Shown here: piece after piece, positions 40,032-53,700 of the stretch | Layout: the number at the start of each line of letters is the position of its first letter | How positions within the stretch are numbered: position 1 is the first letter of the stretch | NCBI GenBank assembly: GCA_031769625.1 | Contig: JAUIMM010002300.1 | Location: forward strand, 102,831 to 166,830 | DNA from: Taudactylus pleione | Taxonomy: Eukaryota; Chordata; Amphibia; Anura; Myobatrachidae | DNA length: 64,000 nucleotides | Reading direction: 5' to 3' | The notes under the pieces: generated by a model | Database searches by the model: none | The model's input: only the letters and a program-made list of their open reading frames with translations | Told to the model about the DNA's origin: nothing | Position numbers and translations under genes: made by a program

Positions 40032-43000
40032 CTAACTTAAACAAACAATTTCTTTCCATTTCCTATGTTTCCACAACCCCTCTGCATCCTCCCCCCCACC
40101 AGCATGCTTATCCCACATATAACATGTGTAAAGTTTCCCCAGTATCATATGAATACATTCCCTTGCATCAATATCATCTCGTCTAAACACATAAATATTC
40201 CTAACATCCCACAAAACTTCCGAAACACATACCATAATTAGCCACAGCAACCTTTCATTCACACTACCACACGCACCCAGCCCAAACATAGCCACCTTCC
40301 ATGACATCACCTGAATCCCAGACAACTCTTTTATCAAACCACCCAAATCCTTCCACACACGCTGTGCATATGAACAATTCCAAAACAAATGGATCACACT
40401 CTCAAAACCTCTACACCCTTCCCGTGGACACTCTTCTGACAAAACCAAATGTCTTTTCAACAGCACTTGTCTCACAGACAACACACCATGAAGCTTCATC
40501 CATACCACCTCCCTCTGTCTATTATTCAAACCACTCACATTAATCATCTTCCATGTTCTCACACTATCTGTGGAAGTCAAACCATCAATAAGACAAACCT
40601 CCTCACGCCCCTTCAACATTTTAATAACATTCTTCCTTTCTCTGAAGTCCTTCACACTCACCCCTAATAAATCAAATTTCCTCACAAACACTTCAATCAC
40701 ACTATACCAATTACACACTCTAAACGCCATTGGCACTGCATTTTCCCTGACACGCCACTTCAAGCCACACATCATCCAACCAGCCATATATTTCATCATA
40801 TAAGCAGCCTTACTATCAATCTCCATCAATCTCAAAACTTGAGCAATATAATTCAACCCAAAATACACTTCTAAATTTGGAAACCTCATACCTCCATTCT
40901 GCCACTCTTTCATCACATGTTCACGTTTCAGACGCTCCATCTTACATCCCCAAAAGAAAAGAAACAGCATTCTATTAATCTTCCTCACACCCCGGGAACC
41001 TGGCGGAAACACATTTGCAATATGCAATAACATAGGTAACACCACTGCTTTAATAATTAGAACCTTCCCAAACATAGTCAATTTTCTTAAATTCCAAAAG
41101 TTAAGCTTTTTAGCCACTTTCCTCCCTACTTCATCCCAACTTTCCTTACCATTCAGACACTCATCAAAAATAACCCCTAACACCTTTATCCCACCTGACA
41201 CACACTCCATCTGACTATCCCTCACACTACTGTCCCCAAACCCTTTCACTTTGGACTTGTCCCAATTAACCTTAAAGGCAGATGCCCCACAAAACAACTG
41301 TATTAATAATTTTGCTCTGTCCAAAGTAACCTTACTTCCACCCACAACAACCACATCATCCATATAAGCTAGTGTTTTCACACATCTCCCATTACTTCCA
41401 GGCACCAAAAAACCTCTAACAACCTTATCCCTACGCAACATACATAACAAAGGCTCAAGCACACAAATGAACATAATAGGAGACAAAGGACAACCCTGAC
41501 GTACCCCAGACTCAATACTAACATGCTCACTCAAATACCCATTCACCAACAATCTACTACAAGCACCTGCATACAAACATCTAATCTTATTCACAAACTC
41601 CCCAGGAAAACCCATCCGCACCAGAACATTAAACATAAATACATGAGACACTCTATCATATGCTTTTTCGAAATCAAGCGCCATCACATACATCTTCTGC
41701 TTTCTTACTAGACAATCACCTATCATATCACGCAACAACATTAAATTATCATGCATACGACGTCCTGGGACCGCACATACCTGCTCCTCACCAATCACCT
41801 GACTAATAACCACTCTCATACGACATGCTATCAGCTTTGCAAACAACTTATAATCGGAGTTCAATAGTGTAATAGGCCTCCAATTTGCCAAACACCGCCT
41901 ATCACCTTTTTTATGAATTAAAACAACCACACCTTCTTTCATAGAATCATTCATCTGGCCATTCACAAAAATATAACGCATGACTTCAACCAAATCAACT
42001 TTCACAACATCCCACATACTCATATAAAATTCAACAGGCAAACCATCCTTACCAGGAGATTTATTCCTCCCCATGCTCTTCAATACATCTTTCACCTCAT
42101 CCTCAGACATATCATTCAATAATAAATCACAATCACCCATATTGACTTTTTCACTAACAGCACTCAACACCTCACTCTGCATATCTCCATCACCCACCTT
42201 CCATTCATACAATTTCTTATAAAATTTCTCAACCTCAAACATAACATCTTCCGCACCCACTTCCATACCACGATCATCCAATACCACATCCATAGCCTTA
42301 GACCCTCCACATATCTTTTTGAAAAAAAACCTGCTACATCTTTCATCCTTCTCCATATGTTCAACTTTCGCACTATATATAATCTGTCTACCCCTCTCCT
42401 CCAACATCTTATTCACCTCAAACCTCACTGCCTTAATATCATCTGCAACCTCTTGCCCCATTTCTCTCATCCTATACAAAAACCACAATCTCTTATTCAA
42501 CCATTCATACCTATTACGCTTGCGCCGAGCCACAATATGGCCACTTCTTCTGAAAAACACACCCACTTTCATCTTCACCCATTCCCACCAATCAAGCACA
42601 TTCACAAACTCACTTTTACACATCTGCCATTTAGCATAATTTTTAAAGAAATGTTTTCTAACTTGGTCATCTTCAAGCAACCGTACATTCAGCTTCCACA
42701 CACCTTTCCCATGCCTCACACCATTCTTACATTCTACCTTACATATCAGACACTCATGATCAGAGTAAGACACACTCACTTGCACAAAACTAACACACTT
42801 CAAAACTTTAGTAACAAAAACATAATCCAAACGAGACTCAATCATTCCTCTATCAGCCTTATAAGTAAATAATGGCTTACCACCAGTACACACACTTGCA
42901 GCATCCACTAAATCAAAATCCACAATCATTCTTTTTAACATATTACCAGTCACATCCACCTTACTCGTACAAACGCTCTGCCTTCCCTGCACCTCAATTA

Positions 43001-43424
43001 TACAATTCATGTCACCAATCAAAATAACAGGTGTTTTACCTGGTAAAAAATATACAATCTTTTCAAACAACTCTTTGCGCTCAATCAAATTAACTGGCGC
43101 ATAAACATTAATGACCCTTAATTTAATCCCTCTAAAACAAATATCAACCAAAATGCAACGACCCTGCTCAATAATGACATAGGATTCAAAGGAAATCTCC
43201 CTACTCTGGGCTAATACCCCCACGCCATCATTTCTATTTAATGCAGAACCAGACCATATTGCAGCACCATGTGGCCATTCATCTTGTTTAGGAGCTTCAC
43301 ATATGCCACACTCCTGTAAACAAATTAAATCCCCCCCTTTAGCCCTAATATCTTCCAAAATTGCGGCTCTCCTGGCATTGGACTTAAATACCCTTACATT
43401 TTGGGAAATTATAGATATAGACAT
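40032..43424 (-). CDS. LINE ORF2 protein, APE endonuclease-reverse transcriptase (copy F)
   Basis: 1130 aa from the ATG at 43424-43422, with all motifs intact and no protein difference from copy B noticed. Confidence 0.94.
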   Translation of the reverse strand: MSISIISQNVRVFKSNARRAAILEDIRAKGGDLICLQECGICEAPKQDEWPHGAAIWSGSALNRNDGVGVLAQSREISFESYVIIEQGRCILVDICFRGIKLRVINVYAPVNLIERKELFEKIVYFLPGKTPVILIGDMNCIIEVQGRQSVCTSKVDVTGNMLKRMIVDFDLVDAASVCTGGKPLFTYKADRGMIESRLDYVFVTKVLKCVSFVQVSVSYSDHECLICKVECKNGVRHGKGVWKLNVRLLEDDQVRKHFFKNYAKWQMCKSEFVNVLDWWEWVKMKVGVFFRRSGHIVARRKRNRYEWLNKRLWFLYRMREMGQEVADDIKAVRFEVNKMLEERGRQIIYSAKVEHMEKDERCSRFFFKKICGGSKAMDVVLDDRGMEVGAEDVMFEVEKFYKKLYEWKVGDGDMQSEVLSAVSEKVNMGDCDLLLNDMSEDEVKDVLKSMGRNKSPGKDGLPVEFYMSMWDVVKVDLVEVMRYIFVNGQMNDSMKEGVVVLIHKKGDRRCLANWRPITLLNSDYKLFAKLIACRMRVVISQVIGEEQVCAVPGRRMHDNLMLLRDMIGDCLVRKQKMYVMALDFEKAYDRVSHVFMFNVLVRMGFPGEFVNKIRCLYAGACSRLLVNGYLSEHVSIESGVRQGCPLSPIMFICVLEPLLCMLRRDKVVRGFLVPGSNGRCVKTLAYMDDVVVVGGSKVTLDRAKLLIQLFCGASAFKVNWDKSKVKGFGDSSVRDSQMECVSGGIKVLGVIFDECLNGKESWDEVGRKVAKKLNFWNLRKLTMFGKVLIIKAVVLPMLLHIANVFPPGSRGVRKINRMLFLFFWGCKMERLKREHVMKEWQNGGMRFPNLEVYFGLNYIAQVLRLMEIDSKAAYMMKYMAGWMMCGLKWRVRENAVPMAFRVCNWYSVIEVFVRKFDLLGVSVKDFRERKNVIKMLKGREEVCLIDGLTSTDSVRTWKMINVSGLNNRQREVVWMKLHGVLSVRQVLLKRHLVLSEECPREGCRGFESVIHLFWNCSYAQRVWKDLGGLIKELSGIQVMSWKVAMFGLGACGSVNERLLWLIMVCVSEVLWDVRNIYVFRRDDIDARECIHMILGKLYTCYMWDKHAGGGEDAEGLWKHRKWKEIVCLS

Positions 43425-43481
43425 CGCGCCAGGCAAATTATAAGAAAGCAGCACATTACATCATGACTACATTGCCAACAT

Positions 43482-44999
43482 TCATTTCCCACTACATACA
43501 TCAATAAAGGATTCAACATCACCAGTGCTCAAAAAAGGCTGAGCAGGCGAATCCCCCTGCACACCACCCTCAGTCTGAATACACTGAGCAGGCTGATCAA
43601 TAGCTTCCATAGGGACTGTAGCATCAACTGTGCCAGGCAAACACCCAGCAGACTGCATGCCAGTATCTGAGACAGGCTGACCAGCCATCACCACCACCTC
43701 CTGGCTGGCTACCTCCATATCACCCTCTTCTACTGGCAGGCCTTCAAAACGATTACTTGTAGTTACTGCAACCTTCACATCCAGCCGTGGGCGCTTTAAA
43801 GCGCTACCAGTCGCTACTCCATGATTCCTATTTACAGAGGTAAAACCATCCAGATCGTCTGAACTCCTAACAGTTGCAGGACTACTTCCACAACCAGACA
43901 CGGTGTCAAAATCAGATTCGGATTCACTCCAATGACATTGCAAGGATGCTGTAGCATTGCTATCAGAAGGACTTGCTGAGGTGTCTGGAAACTCTGCTAT
44001 GTTAGCAGTGCCACTCAAAGCAGGAGGGGAGGAACTGACTTGTGAAACAGGGGAGACAACTTGTCCAACAACTGAAGCAGGCACATTGCCTTTCTCAGCC
44101 TCCCACACAGTCTTAAACCCATATCTTTCCACCATCTCCACTTTAAACTTAAACTGCCTCTCCTGTTCCAGCAGCTCAGCCTCATTAACAGCAGGTGTTT
44201 CAGCATTACTCTCACTCCTGTTAACTATTCCACTCCCAGAATGTGATGGTACATTAAGCTGTTCATGCAGCCTTCTCGTATCCTTAGCCATTTCCTCAGG
44301 CCCTTTAGGGCAGCTCCTCATAACATGACCAGTATCCCCACATATGTCACACTTTCGTGCCTGAGGACATTCTGCAGCTTCATGCCCAGGCAAACCACAG
44401 TTTCTGCAACATTTTCCCACACTGCAATTTTCCTTAGTATGGCCATACTTAAAGCAACTCCTGCAAAAAAAAGGCTGGTCAGGATAAAACAAGTACCCTC
44501 TAGCTCCTCCAATATTAAAGTTCCCAGGAGGGTGCATAACTCCACCAATGCCACTGGGATCCAGTCTCAAGCGTACCCAAAATTTAGTCTTGCCGTTAAA
44601 TATGCCGACATAATTTTCTAGGCGAATTCCTCCACGAACTGAAGAGCAATACCTGGACAGAAAAGCTCTAATAATGTCTGGCTCCACAAAGGGGTTGTAC
44701 ATGTGCACCGTTAATGGCCTCTCTGCTCCCATAAATAAAGGCAACACCTCAATTCCATGTAATAAAGGGTCTTTTGCAAAGGTTTTAACCCTCTCAAATG
44801 CATTCAGGCAGTTCTCAGGATGGCAAAAAGTCACATCATAAATCCCAGTTGAAGGAAACTCTTGAATACAGTAAATCTCCTCCTTACTTACCCCAGCCAG
44901 ACCAACCAAAATTCTGTCCCATAAAGTACGCAGGGTTCTTCTTTGACCAGTAACCTCCTCAGCATATTTAAAGCGAATGGTATTCTTCAATCCAGACAT
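43482..44999 (-). CDS. LINE ORF1 zinc-knuckle protein (copy F)
   Basis: 505 aa, three knuckles. Arg393His is private (plus-strand ACG to ATG context near 43822) and looks like a CpG transition. Confidence 0.92.
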   Translation of the reverse strand: MSGLKNTIRFKYAEEVTGQRRTLRTLWDRILVGLAGVSKEEIYCIQEFPSTGIYDVTFCHPENCLNAFERVKTFAKDPLLHGIEVLPLFMGAERPLTVHMYNPFVEPDIIRAFLSRYCSSVRGGIRLENYVGIFNGKTKFWVRLRLDPSGIGGVMHPPGNFNIGGARGYLFYPDQPFFCRSCFKYGHTKENCSVGKCCRNCGLPGHEAAECPQARKCDICGDTGHVMRSCPKGPEEMAKDTRRLHEQLNVPSHSGSGIVNRSESNAETPAVNEAELLEQERQFKFKVEMVERYGFKTVWEAEKGNVPASVVGQVVSPVSQVSSSPPALSGTANIAEFPDTSASPSDSNATASLQCHWSESESDFDTVSGCGSSPATVRSSDDLDGFTSVNRNHGVATGSALKRPRLDVKVAVTTSNRFEGLPVEEGDMEVASQEVVVMAGQPVSDTGMQSAGCLPGTVDATVPMEAIDQPAQCIQTEGGVQGDSPAQPFLSTGDVESFIDVCSGK

Positions 45000-45109
45000 C
45001 CTGGCAGCCTCAAGGACTCCAAACAGCAGTAGGCAATCACAAATCAACGTCCCAGGATCCCCTAGCAAGGAGACCCTGATTCCTTCCAACCAGACCAGAT
45101 GCAGCAATT

Positions 45110-45142
45110 ACACCACACCTGGTCCTAGCCAAAATGGCCGAG
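45110..45142 (-). other. U2 snRNA-like segment in the LINE 5' leader (copy F)
   Basis: Same sequence and placement as in the other copies. Confidence 0.6.
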
Positions 45143-45164
45143 GATCACATCCTGCTACATGACA

Positions 45165-47798
45165 TACAAAAGTAGCCATGTAACATGTGGAAGAAAGGAA
45201 CAGAAATCACAAATACCATTAGGGGTAGTATAAATCATATGCCATTACAATTAAGGAGACCATTTATTGAAAAAAAATGGCTCCAGGGATCAAGGGTGCT
45301 CATGGGTCCCACTAGTATCGGTGAAGGGGGACCTGAAGATTCATTTTTTTCCCCTCAATGGGGGCCATTTTGCTCTGAGGGGATGGGGAGAAATGAGGCC
45401 TATGCCCCCAGTGCTTGTTCTACAATCACATGTCAATACAACCTGCTGCTGCACTCACCTGTTTGCACTTTTGCATTTATAAACACTTCATATGATTCAT
45501 TAAACAACTGATAAGAAGAGGACTGATCTTTTGGTGTCGCATTTTGCCTCCATGTCTTGTCTCCATTTATCTGCCTCTATTCCGGCCCTAATTCTGGGAC
45601 TAAAGTCAAAGTCCCTGTAAAGTGGATGTATTTGCGGAGGATTGGCTAATTAAATAATGAATATATTCTATTGTGTTATGATTATCCAACCCCTATGACA
45701 CTTCTGCAATGCCATTTGGAAATTGTTTATCAGGTCTCCGGTTTTGACTTTTTCGCACCATTGCAGGGGCAACCACATGGATACAACTGTTGGAGGCATG
45801 AATTGCTCTCCATTACTTCCAACAACTTGGATATTTGTTACATTTCTATATTGAGGCAAAATATGCTAGAGTAGTTCACATTTACTATTCAGATAATTTC
45901 TGTCATATTTTGAAAATATATTTTAGGTGTGTAATGCTTGAATTTTCCTCATTGTTTGACTTTGGACCAGCTGGAGGCATTCATTTTCTCCATTTGCAAG
46001 AACAAGCAGTGATATGATGAATCTTGAGGTCTTTGTCTCCCTCAAGTGGGCTTCTTCAAGGAAGTGCAATGGTTATAAGCAGCAGTAGATTGTGACATCA
46101 TAGAAGAATGTTGTTATAGTGGCAGAATCTGCTAGCTGACTGTTTACATTCTAATGCCATGGTGACTGCATGGCAGCCACTCCTGAACATTCTGTGGACA
46201 GTATGAATATTCCGTAGACTCCTGAACATTCTGTAAACACTGTTAACATTCCAATTAAGGTTCTAGACTGTCTGATTAACTGCCGAGAGAAGACATGAAG
46301 AAAGAAAGGCTGCCAGTTGGTTTGTGGATGTGGCAGAGGCTTGCAGGAGGCAGTGCATTCACAAATCATGCACCCAGAGAGAAAGAGAGGGAGGGAAAAA
46401 AGTCTGCATATGTTAAATTGATAACATAGAGATGAATTGAAAAAAAAAGTAATAACTCCAAGGCTCTAAATGACATTGAAATCCTCTGCTCTCTTTTGGT
46501 AACATTAAATCAAAGAAATTAAAGTGTAGATTAAAAAGGAGAAGGAAAGCATGGGGGGGAAATTGAACCAGGCCAAATGAAAAAACATATATCGGAGAAA
46601 AGGACACAAATACAGGGGTGCATCTGCTGTTTGGTTTGGAGTTGCAGTGCTGTCTCCTAGATACCATGCTCCTAATTTACTGCTGCAGTTTCTAACTACC
46701 AGCCCAAGCTCTGACCCAATGAGCTGACCATACTTGAGAACAAAGCATAAATAATCTTTTTATAAACCACTTTATATCAAATACCATTATAAATCAATGT
46801 ATATGTGTTTACATTTATAATACTTACCATATGCTAAGCATCATATATTTAATCTTTTAAAGTCAACTAAGTGGGCAAACAGTGCAAATATTACTTCATT
46901 TACACTTAAAATGTACCAGCTGCAACATAATTTGTATATATGCAAAATACTTTGCAGCTAAACTTTATGCTTATAAATGAAGTAATGTGTGCGCTATCTA
47001 TCTGCTTAGTTAACATTTAAGCATTGAATTACTGGTAATTAGCATATGATAAGTACTGGAAATTCTAATAAATATATACATGTATTTATTTTTTATTTAA
47101 AAATAGCTCTCCCTAATTGTAATAGTATATGATTTAAACTACCCATTGTGTTCATCAGCAATTCTCAATGTCTCTCTATGTGAGGTAGCTGCTTGTGTCT
47201 GATAAGTACCAAATCAGAAGCGCAGCCCCCAAGCTTTGAGACATAAGAGAGCCTGAAGACCCTGAATCTAAGGTGTACCCTGGTGCTCTGTGATGATGGG
47301 TCTTTGGCTTTTGTGGGTTAAAGAGAAATGGTGCTTATTTGCACAGCATGCTTTTACACTCTCCTGGGTGATTGGAGCATACTTCTATGGCTTCTGTAAA
47401 AAACAATAATAATAAAAAAAAAAAAATATATATATATAAATATATATAGGACCCGTGATGTTCTTGAGGTTGTGGTTATGCACTACAGCGCTGTCTAGAA
47501 CTAAGGCTTCCCTGTATTGGATCATGGTAGATTTTTCCACAGTACCAAGCAAAACCTATTGGCTGCAGCAGTACAGCATCATGCCGTTAGGCCTGAAGTG
47601 ACCTAGGGGAGTGCTCCAATCATTCAAGAAACAGCAAAAATGCACTGGGCACATGAGCCTCATTTCTCCCCATCAAGTCAGAACCATGAAGCCCATCTTT
47701 GACATCCATGGCGCCAAAAGGCTCCTTAGAATACAAGGGTCTGCAGGCTCCCATCCAACACTAGGCTTGGGAACAAACTCCAACTTTGTTACATCACA
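45165..47798. repeat. Satellite unit S5-1
   Basis: Complete 2,634-bp unit with a private T-to-A at 47424, which lengthens its A-rich run. The boundary with S5-2 is empty. No gene is visible. Confidence 0.95.
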
Positions 47799-50432
47799 TA
47801 CAAAAGTAGCCATGTAACATGTGGAAGAAAGGAACAGAAATCACAAATACCATTAGGGGTAGTATAAATCATATGCCATTACAATTAAGGAGACCATTTA
47901 TTGAAAAAAAATGGCTCCAGGGATCAAGGGTGCTCATGGGTCCCACTAGTATCGGTGAAGGGGGACCTGAAGATTCATTTTTTTCCCCTCAATGGGGGCC
48001 ATTTTGCTCTGAGGGGATGGGGAGAAATGAGGCCTATGCCCCCAGTGCTTGTTCTACAATCACATGTCAATACAACCTGCTGCTGCACTCACCTGTTTGC
48101 ACTTTTGCATTTATAAACACTTCATATGATTCATTAAACAACTGATAAGAAGAGGACTGATCTTTTGGTGTCGCATTTTGCCTCCATGTCTTGTCTCCAT
48201 TTATCTGCCTCTATTCCGGCCCTAATTCTGGGACTAAAGTCAAAGTCCCTGTAAAGTGGATGTATTTGCGGAGGATTGGCTAATTAAATAATGAATATAT
48301 TCTATTGTGTTATGATTATCCAACCCCTATGACACTTCTGCAATGCCATTTGGAAATTGTTTATCAGGTCTCCGGTTTTGACTTTTTCGCACCATTGCAG
48401 GGGCAACCACATGGATACAACTGTTGGAGGCATGAATTGCTCTCCATTACTTCCAACAACTTGGATATTTGTTACATTTCTATATTGAGGCAAAATATGC
48501 TAGAGTAGTTCACATTTACTATTCAGATAATTTCTGTCATATTTTGAAAATATATTTTAGGTGTGTAATGCTTGAATTTTCCTCATTGTTTGACTTTGGA
48601 CCAGCTGGAGGCATTCATTTTCTCCATTTGCAAGAACAAGCAGTGATATGATGAATCTTGAGGTCTTTGTCTCCCTCAAGTGGGCTTCTTCAAGGAAGTG
48701 CAATGGTTATAAGCAGCAGTAGATTGTGACATCATAGAAGAATGTTGTTATAGTGGCAGAATCTGCTAGCTGACTGTTTACATTCTAATGCCATGGTGAC
48801 TGCATGGCAGCCACTCCTGAACATTCTGTGGACAGTATGAATATTCCGTAGACTCCTGAACATTCTGTAAACACTGTTAACATTCCAATTAAGGTTCTAG
48901 ACTGTCTGATTAACTGCCGAGAGAAGACATGAAGAAAGAAAGGCTGCCAGTTGGTTTGTGGATGTGGCAGAGGCTTGCAGGAGGCAGTGCATTCACAAAT
49001 CATGCACCCAGAGAGAAAGAGAGGGAGGGAAAAAAGTCTGCATATGTTAAATTGATAACATAGAGATGAATTGAAAAAAAAAGTAATAACTCCAAGGCTC
49101 TAAATGACATTGAAATCCTCTGCTCTCTTTTGGTAACATTAAATCAAAGAAATTAAAGTGTAGATTAAAAAGGAGAAGGAAAGCATGGGGGGGAAATTGA
49201 ACCAGGCCAAATGAAAAAACATATATCGGAGAAAAGGACACAAATACAGGGGTGCATCTGCTGTTTGGTTTGGAGTTGCAGTGCTGTCTCCTAGATACCA
49301 TGCTCCTAATTTACTGCTGCAGTTTCTAACTACCAGCCCAAGCTCTGACCCAATGAGCTGACCATACTTGAGAACAAAGCATAAATAATCTTTTTATAAA
49401 CCACTTTATATCAAATACCATTATAAATCAATGTATATGTGTTTACATTTATAATACTTACCATATGCTAAGCATCATATATTTAATCTTTTAAAGTCAA
49501 CTAAGTGGGCAAACAGTGCAAATATTACTTCATTTACACTTAAAATGTACCAGCTGCAACATAATTTGTATATATGCAAAATACTTTGCAGCTAAACTTT
49601 ATGCTTATAAATGAAGTAATGTGTGCGCTATCTATCTGCTTAGTTAACATTTAAGCATTGAATTACTGGTAATTAGCATATGATAAGTACTGGAAATTCT
49701 AATAAATATATACATGTATTTATTTTTTATTTAAAAATAGCTCTCCCTAATTGTAATAGTATATGATTTAAACTACCCATTGTGTTCATCAGCAATTCTC
49801 AATGTCTCTCTATGTGAGGTAGCTGCTTGTGTCTGATAAGTACCAAATCAGAAGCGCAGCCCCCAAGCTTTGAGACATAAGAGAGCCTGAAGACCCTGAA
49901 TCTAAGGTGTACCCTGGTGCTCTGTGATGATGGGTCTTTGGCTTTTGTGGGTTAAAGAGAAATGGTGCTTATTTGCACAGCATGCTTTTACACTCTCCTG
50001 GGTGATTGGAGCATACTTCTATGGCTTCTGTAAAAAACAATAATAATAAAAAAAAAATAATATATATATATAAATATATATAGGACCCGTGATGTTCTTG
50101 AGGTTGTGGTTATGCACTACAGCGCTGTCTAGAACTAAGGCTTCCCTGTATTGGATCATGGTAGATTTTTCCACAGTACCAAGCAAAACCTATTGGCTGC
50201 AGCAGTACAGCATCATGCCGTTAGGCCTGAAGTGACCTAGGGGAGTGCTCCAATCATTCAAGAAACAGCAAAAATGCACTGGGCACATGAGCCTCATTTC
50301 TCCCCATCAAGTCAGAACCATGAAGCCCATCTTTGACATCCATGGCGCCAAAAGGCTCCTTAGAATACAAGGGTCTGCAGGCTCCCATCCAACACTAGGC
50401 TTGGGAACAAACTCCAACTTTGTTACATCACA
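47799..50432. repeat. Satellite unit S5-2
   Basis: Complete 2,634-bp unit ending in ACA at 50430-50432 before the tail of LINE G. It carries the same internal repeats as the reference unit and no gene. Confidence 0.95.
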
Positions 50433-50449
50433 TTTTTTTTTTTTTTTTT
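50433..50449 (-). repeat. Poly(A) tail of LINE G
   Basis: Uninterrupted T17 on the plus strand. Confidence 0.88.
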
Positions 50450-50748
50450 GAAACCGTTCAGGTGTAAGATAACTTCTCCATTCCCAAAAGGGATACAGCC
50501 ACTGTTTGAAGTATCTAACAACTCATCATTAGGTTTCATCCACCAAAAGAAAAATTCCAATTACTGTACATCATATTAACTTACCAGAAAAAAAAACAAC
50601 AAACAAAGACATAGATCCTTTCCACAAAACTTATTAATAACAAAAACACCAATAAGTACTATCACTGAAATAACACCACCCCTTAAACAAATTATAAACA
50701 TACTACAAAAAAATCATCCCTAAAACACTAGCACTCCTCCCACCCCAG

Positions 50749-53700
50749 CTAACTTAAACAAACAATTTCTTTCCATTTCCTATGTTTCCACAACCCCTCT
50801 GCATCCTCCCCCCCACCAGCATGCTTATCCCACATATAACATGTGTAAAGTTTCCCCAGTATCATATGAATACATTCCCTTGCATCAATATCATCTCGTC
50901 TAAACACATAAATATTCCTAACATCCCACAAAACTTCCGAAACACATACCATAATTAGCCACAGCAACCTTTCATTCACACTACCACACGCACCCAGCCC
51001 AAACATAGCCACCTTCCATGACATCACCTGAATCCCAGACAACTCTTTTATCAAACCACCCAAATCCTTCCACACACGCTGTGCATATGAACAATTCCAA
51101 AACAAATGGATCACACTCTCAAAACCTCTACACCCTTCCCGTGGACACTCTTCTGACAAAACCAAATGTCTTTTCAACAGCACTTGTCTCACAGACAACA
51201 CACCATGAAGCTTCATCCATACCACCTCCCTCTGTCTATTATTCAAACCACTCACATTAATCATCTTCCATGTTCTCACACTATCTGTGGAAGTCAAACC
51301 ATCAATAAGACAAACCTCCTCACGCCCCTTCAACATTTTAATAACATTCTTCCTTTCTCTGAAGTCCTTCACACTCACCCCTAATAAATCAAATTTCCTC
51401 ACAAACACTTCAATCACACTATACCAATTACACACTCTAAACGCCATTGGCACTGCATTTTCCCTGACACGCCACTTCAAGCCACACATCATCCAACCAG
51501 CCATATATTTCATCATATAAGCAGCCTTACTATCAATCTCCATCAATCTCAAAACTTGAGCAATATAATTCAACCCAAAATACACTTCTAAATTTGGAAA
51601 CCTCATACCTCCATTCTGCCACTCTTTCATCACATGTTCACGTTTCAGACGCTCCATCTTACATCCCCAAAAGAAAAGAAACAGCATTCTATTAATCTTC
51701 CTCACACCCCGGGAACCTGGCGGAAACACATTTGCAATATGCAATAACATAGGTAACACCACTGCTTTAATAATTAGAACCTTCCCAAACATAGTCAATT
51801 TTCTTAAATTCCAAAAGTTAAGCTTTTTAGCCACTTTCCTCCCTACTTCATCCCAACTTTCCTTACCATTCAGACACTCATCAAAAATAACCCCTAACAC
51901 CTTTATCCCACCTGACACACACTCCATCTGACTATCCCTCACACTACTGTCCCCAAACCCTTTCACTTTGGACTTGTCCCAATTAACCTTAAAGGCAGAT
52001 GCCCCACAAAACAACTGTATTAATAATTTTGCTCTGTCCAAAGTAACCTTACTTCCACCCACAACAACCACATCATCCATATAAGCTAGTGTTTTCACAC
52101 ATCTCCCATTACTTCCAGGCACCAAAAAACCTCTAACAACCTTATCCCTACGCAACATACATAACAAAGGCTCAAGCACACAAATGAACATAATAGGAGA
52201 CAAAGGACAACCCTGACGTACCCCAGACTCAATACTAACATGCTCACTCAAATACCCATTCACCAACAATCTACTACAAGCACCTGCATACAAACATCTA
52301 ATCTTATTCACAAACTCCCCAGGAAAACCCATCCGCACCAGAACATTAAACATAAATACATGAGACACTCTATCATATGCTTTTTCGAAATCAAGCGCCA
52401 TCACATACATCTTCTGCTTTCTTACTAGACAATCACCTATCATATCACGCAACAACATTAAATTATCATGCATACGACGTCCTGGGACCGCACATACCTG
52501 CTCCTCACCAATCACCTGACTAATAACCACTCTCATACGACATGCTATCAGCTTTGCAAACAACTTATAATCGGAGTTCAATAGTGTAATAGGCCTCCAA
52601 TTTGCCAAACACCGCCTATCACCTTTTTTATGAATTAAAACAACCACACCTTCTTTCATAGAATCATTCATCTGGCCATTCACAAAAATATAACGCATGA
52701 CTTCAACCAAATCAACTTTCACAACATCCCACATACTCATATAAAATTCAACAGGCAAACCATCCTTACCAGGAGATTTATTCCTCCCCATGCTCTTCAA
52801 TACATCTTTCACCTCATCCTCAGACATATCATTCAATAATAAATCACAATCACCCATATTGACTTTTTCACTAACAGCACTCAACACCTCACTCTGCATA
52901 TCTCCATCACCCACCTTCCATTCATACAATTTCTTATAAAATTTCTCAACCTCAAACATAACATCTTCCGCACCCACTTCCATACCACGATCATCCAATA
53001 CCACATCCATAGCCTTAGACCCTCCACATATCTTTTTGAAAAAAAACCTGCTACATCTTTCATCCTTCTCCATATGTTCAACTTTCGCACTATATATAAT
53101 CTGTCTACCCCTCTCCTCCAACATCTTATTCACCTCAAACCTCACTGCCTTAATATCATCTGCAACCTCTTGCCCCATTTCTCTCATCCTATACAAAAAC
53201 CACAATCTCTTATTCAACCATTCATACCTATTACGCTTGCGCCGAGCCACAATATGGCCACTTCTTCTGAAAAACACACCCACTTTCATCTTCACCCATT
53301 CCCACCAATCAAGCACATTCACAAACTCACTTTTACACATCTGCCATTTAGCATAATTTTTAAAGAAATGTTTTCTAACTTGGTCATCTTCAAGCAACCG
53401 TACATTCAGCTTCCACACACCTTTCCCATGCCTCACACCATTCTTACATTCTACCTTACATATCAGACACTCATGATCAGAGTAAGACACACTCACTTGC
53501 ACAAAACTAACACACTTCAAAACTTTAGTAACAAAAACATAATCCAAACGAGACTCAATCATTCCTCTATCAGCCTTATAAGTAAATAATGGCTTACCAC
53601 CAGTACACACACTTGCAGCATCCACTAAATCAAAATCCACAATCATTCTTTTTAACATATTACCAGTCACATCCACCTTACTCGTACAAACGCTCTGCCT

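Larger units (their letters stand above)
39712..45161 (-). mobile_element. LINE copy F, complete, inserted at the 5' end of LINE E
   Basis: Complete element whose 3' tail joins LINE E and whose 5' end meets satellite (ACA at 45162-45164). It lacks the D/E variants, so it is not a simple copy of its neighbour. One private ORF1 change (Arg393His) was noticed. Confidence 0.95.
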